From Thiobacillus sp031366105 (GTDB taxonomy: Bacteria > Pseudomonadota > Gammaproteobacteria > Burkholderiales > Thiobacillaceae), in NCBI GenBank assembly GCA_031366105.1, contig JANLZE010000144.1, forward strand, positions 1 through 64,000: a DNA stretch of 64,000 bases, written 5' to 3'. This document shows positions 1-7,661 of this stretch, one piece after another. The position numbers were made by a program, and so were the translations under genes. Each line of letters begins with the position of its first letter. Position 1 is the stretch's first letter. Below the pieces are notes generated by a model, which worked only from the letters and a program-made list of their open reading frames with translations, was not told where the DNA came from and did no database searches.

Positions 1-101
1 AGGAATCCGCTACGCACTGGCTATGGACATACAATAACGAGCGCCCCAACATGGCGCTCGGCGGCATCACGCCCATACAGAAATTGATGCTAGCCGCTTA
101 A
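1..101 (+). CDS. IS3-family transposase OrfB, C-terminal fragment cut by the window edge
   Basis: The reading frame beginning at base 3 gives the last 32 codons of a DDE integrase-type transposase. It carries the tail signature NNERPNMALGG followed by TPIQ, typical of the end of the rve domain in IS3-family OrfB proteins, and stops at TAA 99-101. The catalytic DDE residues would lie upstream, outside the window. The stop is followed directly by a terminal-repeat-like sequence, so this is the downstream end of the element. Family assignment is confident from the motif; the subgroup cannot be set from so short a piece. Confidence 0.8.
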   Translation, partial: ESATHWLWTYNNERPNMALGGITPIQKLMLAA

Positions 102-140
102 CTCCACTTCTGGAGGCTGCTAAAAATGGGGGGATTACCA
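1..140 (+). mobile_element. Right end of an IS3-family insertion sequence
   Basis: The transposase tail is followed at about 111-140 by GGAGGCTGCTAAAAATGGG and further Gs running to GATTACC. This resembles the G-rich terminal inverted repeats of IS3-family elements. The sequence beyond about 140 reads as the interrupted antitoxin gene. The left end and target duplication lie outside the window, so the boundary is approximate to a few bases. Confidence 0.65.
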
Positions 141-220
141 TACGACGCGGGCTGGCGCGTGCGGAAACCGAGGGAACGCTCTCGCAAGCGCAGGCGGAAG
201 ACCGGCAGGTAAATGGCTGA
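141..220 (+). pseudogene. Antitoxin gene 3' fragment (ParD-type), truncated by the IS
   Basis: Immediately after the IS end an open frame reads RRGLARAETEGTLSQAQAED and stops at TGA 218-220. The composition (an RxGLAxAE segment followed by S-x-x-Q-A) resembles the C-terminal toxin-wrapping tail of small ParD/RHH-type antitoxins. No start codon remains because the IS occupies the 5' part. Its stop overlaps the toxin start at 213 by eight bases, the usual coupling in parDE operons. The family call rests on position and tail composition, so it is tentative. Confidence 0.5.
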
Positions 221-415
221 GCAAATCGTATTCTGGTCACCCGAAGCACTGGAGGATGTAGATGCCATTGCTGCCTATATCGCACGGGATTCTATGTTCA
301 TGCCGCAGTGGTTGTCGAAAAAACGCACGCAGTAGCGCTGTTTGAAATTGCTTCTGCTGAAAGGAAAGTAACCTTCTGCTTGGATTTAACCAAGCTTGAC
401 GCCAACATCAACTGA
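213..415 (+). pseudogene. ParE/RelE-type toxin, frameshifted
   Basis: ATG 213 opens a frame with IVFWSPEALEDVDAIAAYIA, a clear ParE N-terminus (beta strand, then the helix that ends in YIARDS). After RDS near base 291 the frame goes wrong and meets a stop. In the next frame the homology resumes as YVHAAVVVEK and continues to a TGA at 413-415. ParE proteins normally run YIARDS directly into a YA-x-A-x-VVEKI helix, so one indel separates the two halves. The C-terminal half is also short and unlike ParE, so the toxin is very probably dead. Together with the IS-truncated antitoxin, the whole module is inactivated. Confidence 0.65.
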
Positions 416-432
416 CCAGATAATCTGACCAG
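412..432 (+). promoter_or_regulatory. Putative operator of the phd-vapC pair
   Basis: Two copies of CTGACCAG lie 13 bases apart and enclose the palindrome CAGATAATCTG, 26 bases before the Phd start. Phd antitoxins repress their own operon by binding such short palindromes or repeats. The arrangement is visible in the sequence; the regulatory role is inferred. Confidence 0.4.
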
Positions 433-458
433 TTGCAATAAACAGCAAGGCGACAATC

Positions 459-722
459 ATGCGTAAAACCCAATGGCAGCTGCAAGATGCTAAGGCCCAA
501 TTTAGTCAGGTCGTCGAGGCGGCTTTGCAGGGCGAGCCGCAGCACGTTACCCGGCGTGGGCAGGAGGCGGTGGTGGTGCTCTCGGAGGCGAGTTACCGCG
601 CGCTGCGCGAAGGCACGCGTGCCAGCGGGCGGGGCTTTGTAGCGCATCTGCTTGCGGTACCGAAGGAAGGCGCATCAGCGGACACGCCAAGCCGCCTCGG
701 TTTGCGGGATATCGACCTCTGA
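459..722 (+). CDS. Type II antitoxin, Phd/YefM family
   Basis: This 87-residue protein binds and neutralises the PIN-domain toxin encoded next and probably represses the operon through its N-terminal DNA-binding fold. The N-terminus (W-x-L-x-x-AKAxFSxVV, residues 5-21, then VTRRGQEAVVVLS near residues 30-42) is the standard Phd/YefM fold signature. The C-terminal third (GRGFVAHLL and onward) is the variable toxin-binding tail. The stop TGA overlaps the next gene's ATG by one base (TGATG), indicating translational coupling. Both genes look intact. Confidence 0.85.
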   Translation: MRKTQWQLQDAKAQFSQVVEAALQGEPQHVTRRGQEAVVVLSEASYRALREGTRASGRGFVAHLLAVPKEGASADTPSRLGLRDIDL

Positions 723-1129
723 TGTTTTTGCTCGATACCGTTATCGTTTCCGAGCTACGAAAAAAGACGCCGAATGCCAGGGTGGTTCGATGGATTTCGA
801 GCCAACACGAAGACGGTCTGCATCTGAGTGTGATCACGCTGGGCGAAATCGAGCGCGGTATCGAGAAGCGTCGTCCCGATGATCCTGTGTTCGCCGATGC
901 TCTGGCAGCTTGGCTTGAGAGCCTGACACGTCTTTACGCCGACCGGATTCTTCCCGTCACCGCCACCATTGCGCGCCGTTGGGGCCGTCTATCGGTGCAA
1001 CTCGGGCATGACGGCGCCGATGTGTTGATCGCGGCGACGGCACTCACACACGGGCTCACGGTGATTACGCGCAACGCGAGCCATTTCAAACCCACGGGTG
1101 TTAACGTGATTAATCCATTCACTGAATAG
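722..1129 (+). CDS. Type II toxin, VapC/FitB-like PIN-domain ribonuclease
   Basis: A 135-residue PIN-domain endoribonuclease. The acidic residues expected at the metal site are visible: D5 in LLDTVIVSEL, E43 in GEIERG, and an aspartate in GADVLIAATA near residue 98. The conserved RNxxHF element follows near 115-120. VapC toxins cleave tRNA or rRNA; the target here is unknown. The overlap with the Phd antitoxin makes a complete module. FitB-type PIN proteins paired with Phd-like antitoxins are common in Proteobacteria. Nothing suggests loss of function. Confidence 0.85.
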   Translation: MFLLDTVIVSELRKKTPNARVVRWISSQHEDGLHLSVITLGEIERGIEKRRPDDPVFADALAAWLESLTRLYADRILPVTATIARRWGRLSVQLGHDGADVLIAATALTHGLTVITRNASHFKPTGVNVINPFTE

Positions 1130-1172
1130 GCGCGGAATCTCCTACGCCCTTAGTTCAACTTAAATCGCCTGA

Positions 1173-1859
1173 ATGATGATTGCTTTAGTCCCCGCCGCCG
1201 GCGCAGGCAGCCGCATGCAAAGCGACTGCCCCAAGCAATACCTGCCGCTGCTTGGCGAGCCGTTGATCGCGCATACGCTGCGGGCGCTGGCGCGGGAGTC
1301 GCGCATTGCGCTAATTGTGGTGGTGGTATCGCCCGACGATGCGTATTGGGAAAGTTTTGATTGGTCAGAATGGCAGAGTCGCCTGCGCGTGCTGCGCTGC
1401 GGCGGCGAGACGCGCGCGCAGTCAGTATTGAATGGCCTGGATGCGCTCGCAGCAGACACTGCCGATGAAACTTGGGTGCTGGTACACGATGCGGCGCGGC
1501 CCTGTTTGCCACTTGAAGCACTATCGCGATTGATCGATGCGGAGCAGCACGATGCCGTCGGTGGTCTACTGGCTGTGCCGGTGGCGGATACGCTGAAGCG
1601 CGCCGACGTCGATGGGCGCGTGGCTGCCACCGAATCACGCGCCGGGCTGTGGCAGGCGCAAACGCCGCAGATGTTTCGTTATGGCCTATTGAAACGCGCG
1701 CTGCTTGCAGCGGGCGCGGATATTACCGATGAAGCATCTGCGATTGAACAGCTCGGTTTGAGTCCACTGCTGGTCGAAGCCGATAGCCGCAACCTTAAAA
1801 TTACCCGCCCGCGCGACCTGCAACTCGCGAGCTTGATATTGGAGCATCTCAATGACTGA
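1173..1859 (+). CDS. ispD: 2-C-methyl-D-erythritol 4-phosphate cytidylyltransferase
   Basis: IspD transfers CMP from CTP to MEP, the third step of the non-mevalonate isoprenoid pathway, in the cytosol. The 228-residue length is typical. The N-terminal nucleotide-binding loop PAAGAGSRM (residues 8-16) with CPKQYL is diagnostic, as are VHDAARP (about 104-110) and the late ITRPRDL. A second in-frame ATG follows the first directly, so the start is ambiguous by one codon. In many betaproteobacteria ispF follows directly; here a DUF302 gene lies between them. Confidence 0.95.
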   Translation: MMIALVPAAGAGSRMQSDCPKQYLPLLGEPLIAHTLRALARESRIALIVVVVSPDDAYWESFDWSEWQSRLRVLRCGGETRAQSVLNGLDALAADTADETWVLVHDAARPCLPLEALSRLIDAEQHDAVGGLLAVPVADTLKRADVDGRVAATESRAGLWQAQTPQMFRYGLLKRALLAAGADITDEASAIEQLGLSPLLVEADSRNLKITRPRDLQLASLILEHLND

Positions 1860-2098
1860 ACTCGAGAGTCAGATTAGTATTGCCTGGTGGTTTGAGGCCT
1901 GAGATGCGAAAAATAGTCATTTTGTGAACTTCCAGCGAGTTCTTATGTGGGCCTCTCCGGGCAAATTGAACCCCTATTGATCGCAGTTATGTTCATACTA
2001 AATTTGTTTAGTGGAAGAATTGTTCAGGCTCGTGCGCGTGTTGCGCTGTGTGCTTAAGCTTTTACTCGTAATTTTTAAACTCAAACATGGAGAATGCA

Positions 2099-2548
2099 AT
2101 GAAATATATTCTGATGGCATTACTCGGATTCACCCTATCTACCGCCCATGCTAGGGAAGATGAGAGCGTAATCACCCATCCCAGTAATTACACGAGTACA
2201 GAAACGCTTAGTCGTTTGAACGCGGCGCTAAAAGAAAGAGGCTTAACCGTATTTGCCGCAATTGATCATGCGGACGGCGCAGAAAAAGCCGGCCTCAAAA
2301 TGCCTTTTTCAACGCTGACAATCTTTGGTGATCCCAAAGGTGGCACGCCCTTCATGGTGGCCGCGCCTCATTCAGCGCTAGATTTCCCGCTTAAAGCGCT
2401 GGTTTGGGAAGATGGTAAGGGCAAGGTGTTTTATAGCTACACTACGCTGGATTACATCGTCGGCCGTCATCACATTAAAGGGCAGAACGAGCTCGCCATA
2501 AAGCTCGATAAATTGCAAGCGGCCCTTGCCAAAACTGCTACGGAATAG
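2099..2548 (+). CDS. DUF302 family protein, exported
   Basis: A 149-residue protein with a signal peptide (MKYILMALLGFTLSTAHA, cleavage probable after HA). The mature part follows the DUF302 pattern: a lead helix (TLSRLNAALKERG), then FAAIDHADGAEKAGLKM and a central FGDPKGGTP. DUF302 proteins form a small alpha/beta fold of unknown biochemical role. I chose ATG 2099 over ATG 2087 because GGAG at 2089-2092 sits at the right distance and the signal peptide starts there. It interrupts the usual ispD-ispF adjacency; the 230-base gap before it suggests its own promoter. Confidence 0.7.
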   Translation: MKYILMALLGFTLSTAHAREDESVITHPSNYTSTETLSRLNAALKERGLTVFAAIDHADGAEKAGLKMPFSTLTIFGDPKGGTPFMVAAPHSALDFPLKALVWEDGKGKVFYSYTTLDYIVGRHHIKGQNELAIKLDKLQAALAKTATE

Positions 2549-2689
2549 CGCTTGGATGGCACGTTCTCTGGGTCAGGTACTTGGTTGTGTAGGTCTACTC
2601 ATTATATCTATGGTTCGGAGCAGAAAGCGCTATCTTAAAAACCCCTCGGGGCGTCCCGCAATTCGCGAGCCGGATACTGGAGATTCTGA

Positions 2690-3187
2690 ATGAGTGAGTC
2701 TGCATTGCCCGAATATCGCATTGGTCACGGATTTGACGTGCACGCCTTTGCGGAAAATCGCAAATTAATTATTGGCGGCGTGCAAATTGCGCATGATCGC
2801 GGTCTGCTCGGCCACTCCGATGCCGATGTGTTGCTGCATGCAATTTGCGATGCGCTGTTGGGCGCGGCAGGGTTGGGCGATATTGGCCGCCACTTTCCCG
2901 ATAACGATCCCGCCTACGCGGGGATCGACAGCCGCACGCTGCTGCGCAACGTCGCTAGCCAACTTGAGGCGCTTGGCTGGCGGGTCGGCAATGTCGACGC
3001 GACGATTATTGCGCAGGCGCCCAAAATGGCGCCGCATATCGCCGCGATGACCACGAACATCGCGGCAGACTTGAGCGTGGCAGCGATGCGCGTAAATGTG
3101 AAAGCGACGACGACCGAGCATCTTGGATTTACTGGACGCGGCGAAGGCATTGCCGCAGAAGCGGTGTGTGTGATTGTAAAAACGTAG
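2690..3187 (+). CDS. ispF: 2-C-methyl-D-erythritol 2,4-cyclodiphosphate synthase
   Basis: IspF cyclises CDP-ME 2-phosphate to ME-cPP with loss of CMP, fifth step of the MEP pathway; it works as a zinc-dependent homotrimer. The 165 residues include the metal-binding GHGFDVHAF (residues 13-21), GHSDADVLLHA with its aspartate and histidine ligands (about 43-53), DIGRHFPD, and the C-terminal TTEHLGFTGRGEG. A GGAG lies just before the ATG. The 140 bases upstream hold no gene. Confidence 0.97.
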   Translation: MSESALPEYRIGHGFDVHAFAENRKLIIGGVQIAHDRGLLGHSDADVLLHAICDALLGAAGLGDIGRHFPDNDPAYAGIDSRTLLRNVASQLEALGWRVGNVDATIIAQAPKMAPHIAAMTTNIAADLSVAAMRVNVKATTTEHLGFTGRGEGIAAEAVCVIVKT

Positions 3188-3265
3188 AGTTAACGCGTAA
3201 GTGAAGTATCAGGCGGAATTTTCCGCGCGATTGCTTAAGCGTGTTGCCGAAACCAGAGTGGTTGT

Positions 3266-3341
3266 TGGCGTCCCCACGGGGATTCGAACCCCGGTACCTA
3301 CCGTGAAAGGGTAGTGTCCTAGGCCTCTAGACGATGGGGAC
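3266..3341 (-). tRNA. tRNA-Glu (anticodon TTC)
   Basis: The reverse complement folds as a standard cloverleaf: acceptor GTCCCCA pairing with TGGGGAC, anticodon loop CTTTCAC giving TTC, T-arm with GGTTCGAATCC, and an encoded 3' CCA (TGGC on the plus strand at 3266-3269). It decodes GAA/GAG. A second tRNA gene on the same strand lies 240 bases upstream in transcription order. Confidence 0.95.
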
Positions 3342-3381
3342 CTGGACGACGGTGTGAGCCGTCTATTTGTGCCGACTTGCG

Positions 3382-3567
3382 TCAGCGTTTGGATGTCAGC
3401 GTCAGGGTAATCCCGAGCAGCAATCCCAAGAAACCGAATGGTATCAGCGATAGCCAGAACAGCGCTGTGTCACTGTGACCAAACATTTTCCAAAACCCTA
3501 CAGCCAGTCCCACGATGACGAGAATGAGTCCCGACGTTGTGGTGAAAACACCCAGCTTATGCATCAC
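3382..3567 (-). CDS. Small two-helix membrane protein, unknown function
   Basis: A 61-residue ORF between two tRNA genes. Two hydrophobic stretches (about residues 13-27 and 36-56) are separated by a short polar turn and followed by a basic end (TSKR), so it is probably a double-spanning inner-membrane protein. The listed start is GTG, followed at once by ATG; either may be used. I do not recognise a family. The strong hydrophobic periodicity argues that it is coding, but this has not been tested. Confidence 0.45.
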   Translation of the reverse strand: MMHKLGVFTTTSGLILVIVGLAVGFWKMFGHSDTALFWLSLIPFGFLGLLLGITLTLTSKR

Positions 3568-3578
3568 ATTTGCTCAAT

Positions 3579-3654
<76 letters not shown>

Positions 3655-3698
3655 AACGAAGCCGCGCATTGTAATGAGCTTGGGCATGATTGTAAACC

Positions 3699-5081
3699 TC
3701 AGTCAGGGAAAAGTTTGCCGGGATTGAGTAATGCGTGTGGGTCGAACTGTCGCTTGATGTGTCGCATCAATGCTAAGGTAGGTGGATCGATTTCCTGGGG
3801 CACGAAGCGGCGCTTCTCGGTGCCGATGCCGTGTTCGCCGGAGAGTGTGCCGCCTAGTTCAAGCACTTTTTGCATCAGGTGATTCAAGCATTGCTCAGCG
3901 CGCGCCATTTCGTCGGCATCGTCTGGATGCACCATTAGATTGACGTGCAGATTGCCATTGCCCGCATGGCCAAATGAGGCAATGGCAAGCTGATAACGCG
4001 CCCCGAGCCCCTCGAGAAAATCGACAAAATCGGGAAGCGCTGAGACAGGCACGACGACGTCTTCGTTAATCTTAAGTGGCGCGATTTGTTTGATCGCGTG
4101 CGACAGCGACTTGCGCGCGGTCCACAGGCGGCTAGCGTCTTCGCGGTCCAAGCTCTCGCGCAGTTCCAGTAGTCCCGCACCGGCCAGCGCGGATTTGAGT
4201 GAGGCAACTTGGCGCGGCAACTCGACGCTCACACCATCAGCTTCCACCATCAGTAGCGCTTGAGTGCCTGGGGGCAGGTCGGCGGTTGTCCCGGTGGCGC
4301 GGATCGCCGCCAGCGCATGGCGGTCCATGAATTCCAGCGCGCACGGAATCACCTGTTGGCGCATTACGCGGCTCACCGCGTCGATTGCGTGGCGGCTGCT
4401 GTCAAAACAAACGCGCAACGTGCTGATAGCTTCCGGCGCAGGCAACAATTTCAACGTCGCTTCGGTGATCAGCGCGAGCGTACCTTCGGAGCCGACCAGC
4501 AGCCGCGTCAGATCGTAGCCGGTGACGCCTTTGCTGGTGCGGCAGCCGGTGCGGATGCTGTCGCCCGCGCCGGTCACTGCGCGTAGCCCCAGCACGTAAT
4601 CGCGCGTCACACCGTACTTCACTGCGCGCGGTCCGGCTGCGTTCATTGCTAGATTGCCGCCGATGTGGGCATAGGCGCTGCTGCCTGGATCGGGCGGGTA
4701 AAATAAACCGGCTTTATGGGCGAGGGAGTCGATATTATCGGCGGTCACCCCAGCTTCCACGACGATTAGGCGATTGTCCGGATCAAATTCAAGTACGCGC
4801 TGCATGCATTCGAAGCTCACCACAATGCCGTTTGCAACTGGCAATGCACCGCCGACGTTCCCCGAACCTGCGCCACGCGCGACCAGCGGAATGCGATGCG
4901 CGAGCGCAATTTTCACCAGCGCTTCGACGTGGTTGTGATGGTGCGGAAATAGCACCGCAGCTGGGGTAACGCGCTTCGGCGTTTGGTCGTGGCTGTAAAC
5001 CGCGAGCGTGGCGACATCGTCGAACACGCTGGACTCACCCAATGCGGCGCGGAATTCAGCCAAGGCGGCGAGCGCAAGCAT
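3699..5081 (-). CDS. FAD-binding 2-hydroxyacid (D-lactate/glycolate-type) dehydrogenase
   Basis: A 460-residue flavoprotein of the GlcD/Dld/D2HGDH group, which oxidises D-2-hydroxyacids to 2-oxoacids and passes electrons to quinone or cytochrome. The FAD-binding (PCMH) half is marked by PLVARGAGSGNVGG and by PPDPGSSAYAHIGGN; the FAD-oxidase C-terminal half holds FGHAGNGNLHVN with the metal-type histidines and GTLSGEHGIGTEKR. No iron-sulfur domain is fused. It is a paralogue of glcD at 37.1 kb but stands apart from glcEF, so D-lactate is the likelier substrate (inference). The next gene on this strand follows after five bases, and this gene is its downstream partner. Confidence 0.8.
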   Translation of the reverse strand: MLALAALAEFRAALGESSVFDDVATLAVYSHDQTPKRVTPAAVLFPHHHNHVEALVKIALAHRIPLVARGAGSGNVGGALPVANGIVVSFECMQRVLEFDPDNRLIVVEAGVTADNIDSLAHKAGLFYPPDPGSSAYAHIGGNLAMNAAGPRAVKYGVTRDYVLGLRAVTGAGDSIRTGCRTSKGVTGYDLTRLLVGSEGTLALITEATLKLLPAPEAISTLRVCFDSSRHAIDAVSRVMRQQVIPCALEFMDRHALAAIRATGTTADLPPGTQALLMVEADGVSVELPRQVASLKSALAGAGLLELRESLDREDASRLWTARKSLSHAIKQIAPLKINEDVVVPVSALPDFVDFLEGLGARYQLAIASFGHAGNGNLHVNLMVHPDDADEMARAEQCLNHLMQKVLELGGTLSGEHGIGTEKRRFVPQEIDPPTLALMRHIKRQFDPHALLNPGKLFPD

Positions 5082-5086
5082 AAAAC

Positions 5087-5506
5087 TCAGTCTGCGTCTT
5101 CCGGCGGCAGTTGAGCGATGAGTTGCGCGATGGTGTCGGCGTCAAAGTCCATCCCTACTTCCCAGCCTGGGTTGAGCGCGATATGAAAACCGCCGTCCAT
5201 ACGCCGCAACAGCCACGAAAATTCTGTGAGGATGCCGCCGCTGTAATCGGGAAAATCCGCCACCATAGGCTTGGCGCGCTCGGGGCTGGTGAAGAGTACT
5301 AGCACTTGCTCACCGTCCTCGTCCGCGACGATCAACGGCTGCGCCTGGGTGGAGCGCTGAAAGCCCTGAATCGCATCTTTTTCGTCGAGTACGGGCATGA
5401 AGACTTGCTGATCAAGCAGGCGCAATACGAACGCCTCCGCCTCGGCTTCGCCGTTGGTGACAGCAATCAGTTCTTGTTCAAGGTCGTTGTGGGGGATGAA
5501 GTCCAT
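5087..5506 (-). CDS. SseB-like protein
   Basis: A 139-residue acidic soluble protein. The layout (an opening LEQELIAV helix, then FVLRLLDQQVFMPV, then a central stretch ending VLVLFTSPERA) matches the SseB N-terminal domain, where a short helix precedes a strand with a conserved FTSxERA motif. SseB proteins have been linked to serine sensitivity and regulation in enterics, but the biochemical role is not established. It is transcribed just ahead of the dehydrogenase with a five-base gap. Confidence 0.6.
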   Translation of the reverse strand: MDFIPHNDLEQELIAVTNGEAEAEAFVLRLLDQQVFMPVLDEKDAIQGFQRSTQAQPLIVADEDGEQVLVLFTSPERAKPMVADFPDYSGGILTEFSWLLRRMDGGFHIALNPGWEVGMDFDADTIAQLIAQLPPEDAD

Positions 5507-5616
5507 GGCGTGAAGACGTTAAAAGGGATGAAATGTGTGGGTAAGTGTAACTGATACGAACCTGCGATAGCGCTCATAAAACCGTGAGTTAGATGATCAG
5601 CGAACGCCGGTAGGGG

Positions 5617-6054
5617 CTAAGGTTTCCACCGTTCTGGATGTGCCCAATGGCGCGCGTTGAGCCAGTCTGGCACCTGTTTGTAGGTGTTTAGATCAAAATG
5701 ATAAATCACGCTATTGTCGATTTCGTCCACACCGAGCACTTCATATCCAATTGCAAGAAAAGCCAGCCGGTCTAACGGGCATCGTGTAGTCGCGACCACA
5801 AAAATGCGCGGTGCGATGAAATTACGCACATGCGCGAGCAGCGTGCGCGCCTGGGCAGCCTCAAGATCATTTAGCGCATCGATCACTAGCGCCACTTGGT
5901 CAGAGGCTTCCAGCTGGATATCGGCTGCACTCAATTGGACGCAGGCATCCGGCAATAAAGTCTTGGCCATCAGAAACGCTGCAGAATCGAGCGCAACTAT
6001 TTGCTGAGGAGCGATACGTTGAAATGCCTCGCCAAGAGTGGTTATCCAGCTCAC
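5617..6054 (-). CDS. Conserved-looking protein of unknown function
   Basis: A 145-residue soluble protein with no family I can name. The order of elements, QIVALDSAAF near residue 20, VALVIDALNDL near 55-65 and RIFVVATTRCPL near 85-95, suggests an alpha/beta (Rossmann-like) core, and the end is rich in W and H. It overlaps the downstream end of the RDD gene by four bases (ATGA), so the two are co-transcribed and probably coupled. Confidence 0.55.
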   Translation of the reverse strand: MSWITTLGEAFQRIAPQQIVALDSAAFLMAKTLLPDACVQLSAADIQLEASDQVALVIDALNDLEAAQARTLLAHVRNFIAPRIFVVATTRCPLDRLAFLAIGYEVLGVDEIDNSVIYHFDLNTYKQVPDWLNARHWAHPERWKP

Positions 6055-6482
6055 CGGGTGAGGTGGATCAGCCGGGTCTTGGCCAGGCGATCATGGAGAA
6101 ATTGCCGGTCATCATCAAACCAAGCCCAGATGATCGAAATACCTAAAAGACTCAGCCCCAGCAAAGCCAGCACAAAGCGTAGGCTCGCGCGGCGCAATGA
6201 AATCAGCGCGCCTTCACGATTCACCAGCTGGATGCGCCAGGTTTTCATCGCCAGTGTTTGCCCGCTGCGCATCCAAAAGGTGCTGAAGTAGCCAAAGAGC
6301 ACGCCCACCAGATAAATCCGAAAAACAATTTGCTTCCAGCCGCTTTGCGAATCGCCCGTCAATCGGATAAAAACAAAGGCCGCAATAAATAACACAGCCA
6401 CAACCAACAATAATTCATAAATCATCGCGGCGAGGCGCGCGCCGAGCGAGGGGGTGGGGGCAGCTATTGCGTTGTCGGTCAT
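6051..6482 (-). CDS. RDD family membrane protein
   Basis: A 143-residue inner-membrane protein. The RDD signature is visible: LGARLAAMIYELLL with its arginine near residue 15, a second hydrophobic segment (YLVGVLFGYFSTFW), GQTLAMKTWRIQLV, and the terminal DRLAKTRLI holding the D of the motif. RDD proteins are small transport-like or regulatory membrane proteins of mostly unknown role. I chose the internal ATG at 6482 because upstream residues look non-coding and run into the divergent DUF2173 promoter region. Confidence 0.75.
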   Translation of the reverse strand: MTDNAIAAPTPSLGARLAAMIYELLLVVAVLFIAAFVFIRLTGDSQSGWKQIVFRIYLVGVLFGYFSTFWMRSGQTLAMKTWRIQLVNREGALISLRRASLRFVLALLGLSLLGISIIWAWFDDDRQFLHDRLAKTRLIHLTR

Positions 6483-6561
6483 GATCGAACTATATTCCAG
6501 TCTCAGCGGGGAGTTGTACAGCGTCCCCGGCATAGTTATTTCAAAGAACACAGGAGGCGAG

Positions 6562-6966
6562 ATGCATATCGTAAAGCAGCTCATGGCAATTCCAGGGGTG
6601 ATTGCGGCGGGCGAATATGCCTATCGCGGCGATCGCTTTACCTCTGAGGGCGCACTCACCGATGAATTTGCCCGCATGGCATCGATTTTATGTCGCGGCA
6701 ATACATTAAGCGTCAACATGCAAGCGGAAATTTTTGATTCGTTTGCCGAAAATTGCGGTTGCCGCCCGGTGCAAGGCTGGATTACGCGAGGCAAGCGGGT
6801 CACGGTATGCGTGGTCAGTAATTATTTTTGTTTCATTGAGAATCGCGATGAGCTGTTAAATGATGTGATGGCGATCATGCGTGCCAAAGTGGGCGATATT
6901 AGCGATGATTTGCTCGTCAATCTGTACGCTAAAATCGGCGGCGATGTGAATGAAGCGTTGTACTGA
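6562..6966 (+). CDS. DUF2173 family protein, first of three tandem copies
   Basis: A 134-residue protein. ATG 6562 is preceded by AGGAGG at the right distance; the longer upstream frame lies in the divergent promoter region. The core shared with the two following genes is a GVIAAGEY-type strand near residue 10, a helix starting near 30, a PVQGW near 76 and RVTVCVVSNYFCFIENRDEL near 85-104. The shape resembles a Roadblock/LC7-profilin-like fold (inference). It carries a C-terminal extension of about 25 residues missing in the other copies. DUF2173 proteins occur mainly in sulfur- and iron-oxidising Proteobacteria, with no established function. Confidence 0.7.
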   Translation: MHIVKQLMAIPGVIAAGEYAYRGDRFTSEGALTDEFARMASILCRGNTLSVNMQAEIFDSFAENCGCRPVQGWITRGKRVTVCVVSNYFCFIENRDELLNDVMAIMRAKVGDISDDLLVNLYAKIGGDVNEALY

Positions 6967-6978
6967 AGCGGAGAGAAT

Positions 6979-7317
6979 ATGGACTTAACAAAATTAATGG
7001 ATTTGCCCGGCGCGATGGCGGCATTTATGTACACCGATAAAGGCGAGTTGCAAGCGCACACCATCCGCGAAGGCAACGAGATTACACCGCAAGTGCTGGG
7101 ATTATTGACGCGCACATGCGTGGCGAATCAGGCGATTGCAGCAATGGAAGCAAGCGGTTGGGAAGAGGTCACCGGGCAAACGGGGTTTCAACCGCTACAG
7201 GGTTTTTCAGTGGTTGGACTGGAGTGGTCGGTGGTGATGAATGGCAATTGCGGTGTGATCGCCAAGAATCGCGATGTTGATTACGAAGCTACGTTCAGCG
7301 CCTTGCAGGCAATCTGA
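6979..7317 (+). CDS. DUF2173 family protein, second tandem copy
   Basis: A 112-residue protein starting 12 bases after the previous stop, with GGAGA before the ATG. It shows LTKLMDLPGAMAAF, a helix-rich middle (QVLGLLTRTC), PLQGFSVVGLEWSVV and GVIAKN. It is the most divergent of the three: it has PLQGF where the others have QGW, and lacks the TVC-to-CxIEN segment. It was probably produced by ancient duplication followed by specialisation. Confidence 0.7.
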   Translation: MDLTKLMDLPGAMAAFMYTDKGELQAHTIREGNEITPQVLGLLTRTCVANQAIAAMEASGWEEVTGQTGFQPLQGFSVVGLEWSVVMNGNCGVIAKNRDVDYEATFSALQAI

Positions 7318-7325
7318 GGTCGCGA

Positions 7326-7661
7326 ATGTCACTCAAAAAAATACTAGTGTTAGATGGTGTGGTAGCGGTGTGTCGCTTTCGTGATGATGGCGTCATCATG
7401 GAAGCCGCGGGTGTGCTGCCGCAAGAGATGATGGAACGCTTAGCCAAATTTGCACAGTGGTATCGCCGGATGGTCTCGGGCAATACTGATTTGTTATCGT
7501 TATTTTCGCAGATGCGTGGGTGGTCGCCGTCACAAGGCTGGACGGTGCGTGGTGAGTCTATGACGGTATGCAGTGCCGGAAACACCGTGTGCTTGATCGA
7601 AAATGCATCCAGCTCGCTCAATGTGATTATGCGTGCGCTGGGTGAGGCCGCCCACGAGTAA
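7326..7661 (+). CDS. DUF2173 family protein, third tandem copy
   Basis: A 111-residue protein eight bases after the second copy. It is closer to copy one than to copy two: GWSPSQGWTVRG followed by TVCSAGNTVCLIEN aligns directly with the first copy's PVQGWITRG, TVC and CFIEN stretch. Shared spacing and strand suggest one transcript for all three. The role may be as homologous subunits of a mixed oligomer, as Roadblock proteins often dimerise; this is speculation. Confidence 0.7.
   Translation: MSLKKILVLDGVVAVCRFRDDGVIMEAAGVLPQEMMERLAKFAQWYRRMVSGNTDLLSLFSQMRGWSPSQGWTVRGESMTVCSAGNTVCLIENASSSLNVIMRALGEAAHE

Noticed and set aside
1860..2098. Riboswitch or small RNA between ispD and the DUF302 gene
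   Set aside because: No conserved core or strong hairpin is visible by eye; an ordinary promoter region explains it.
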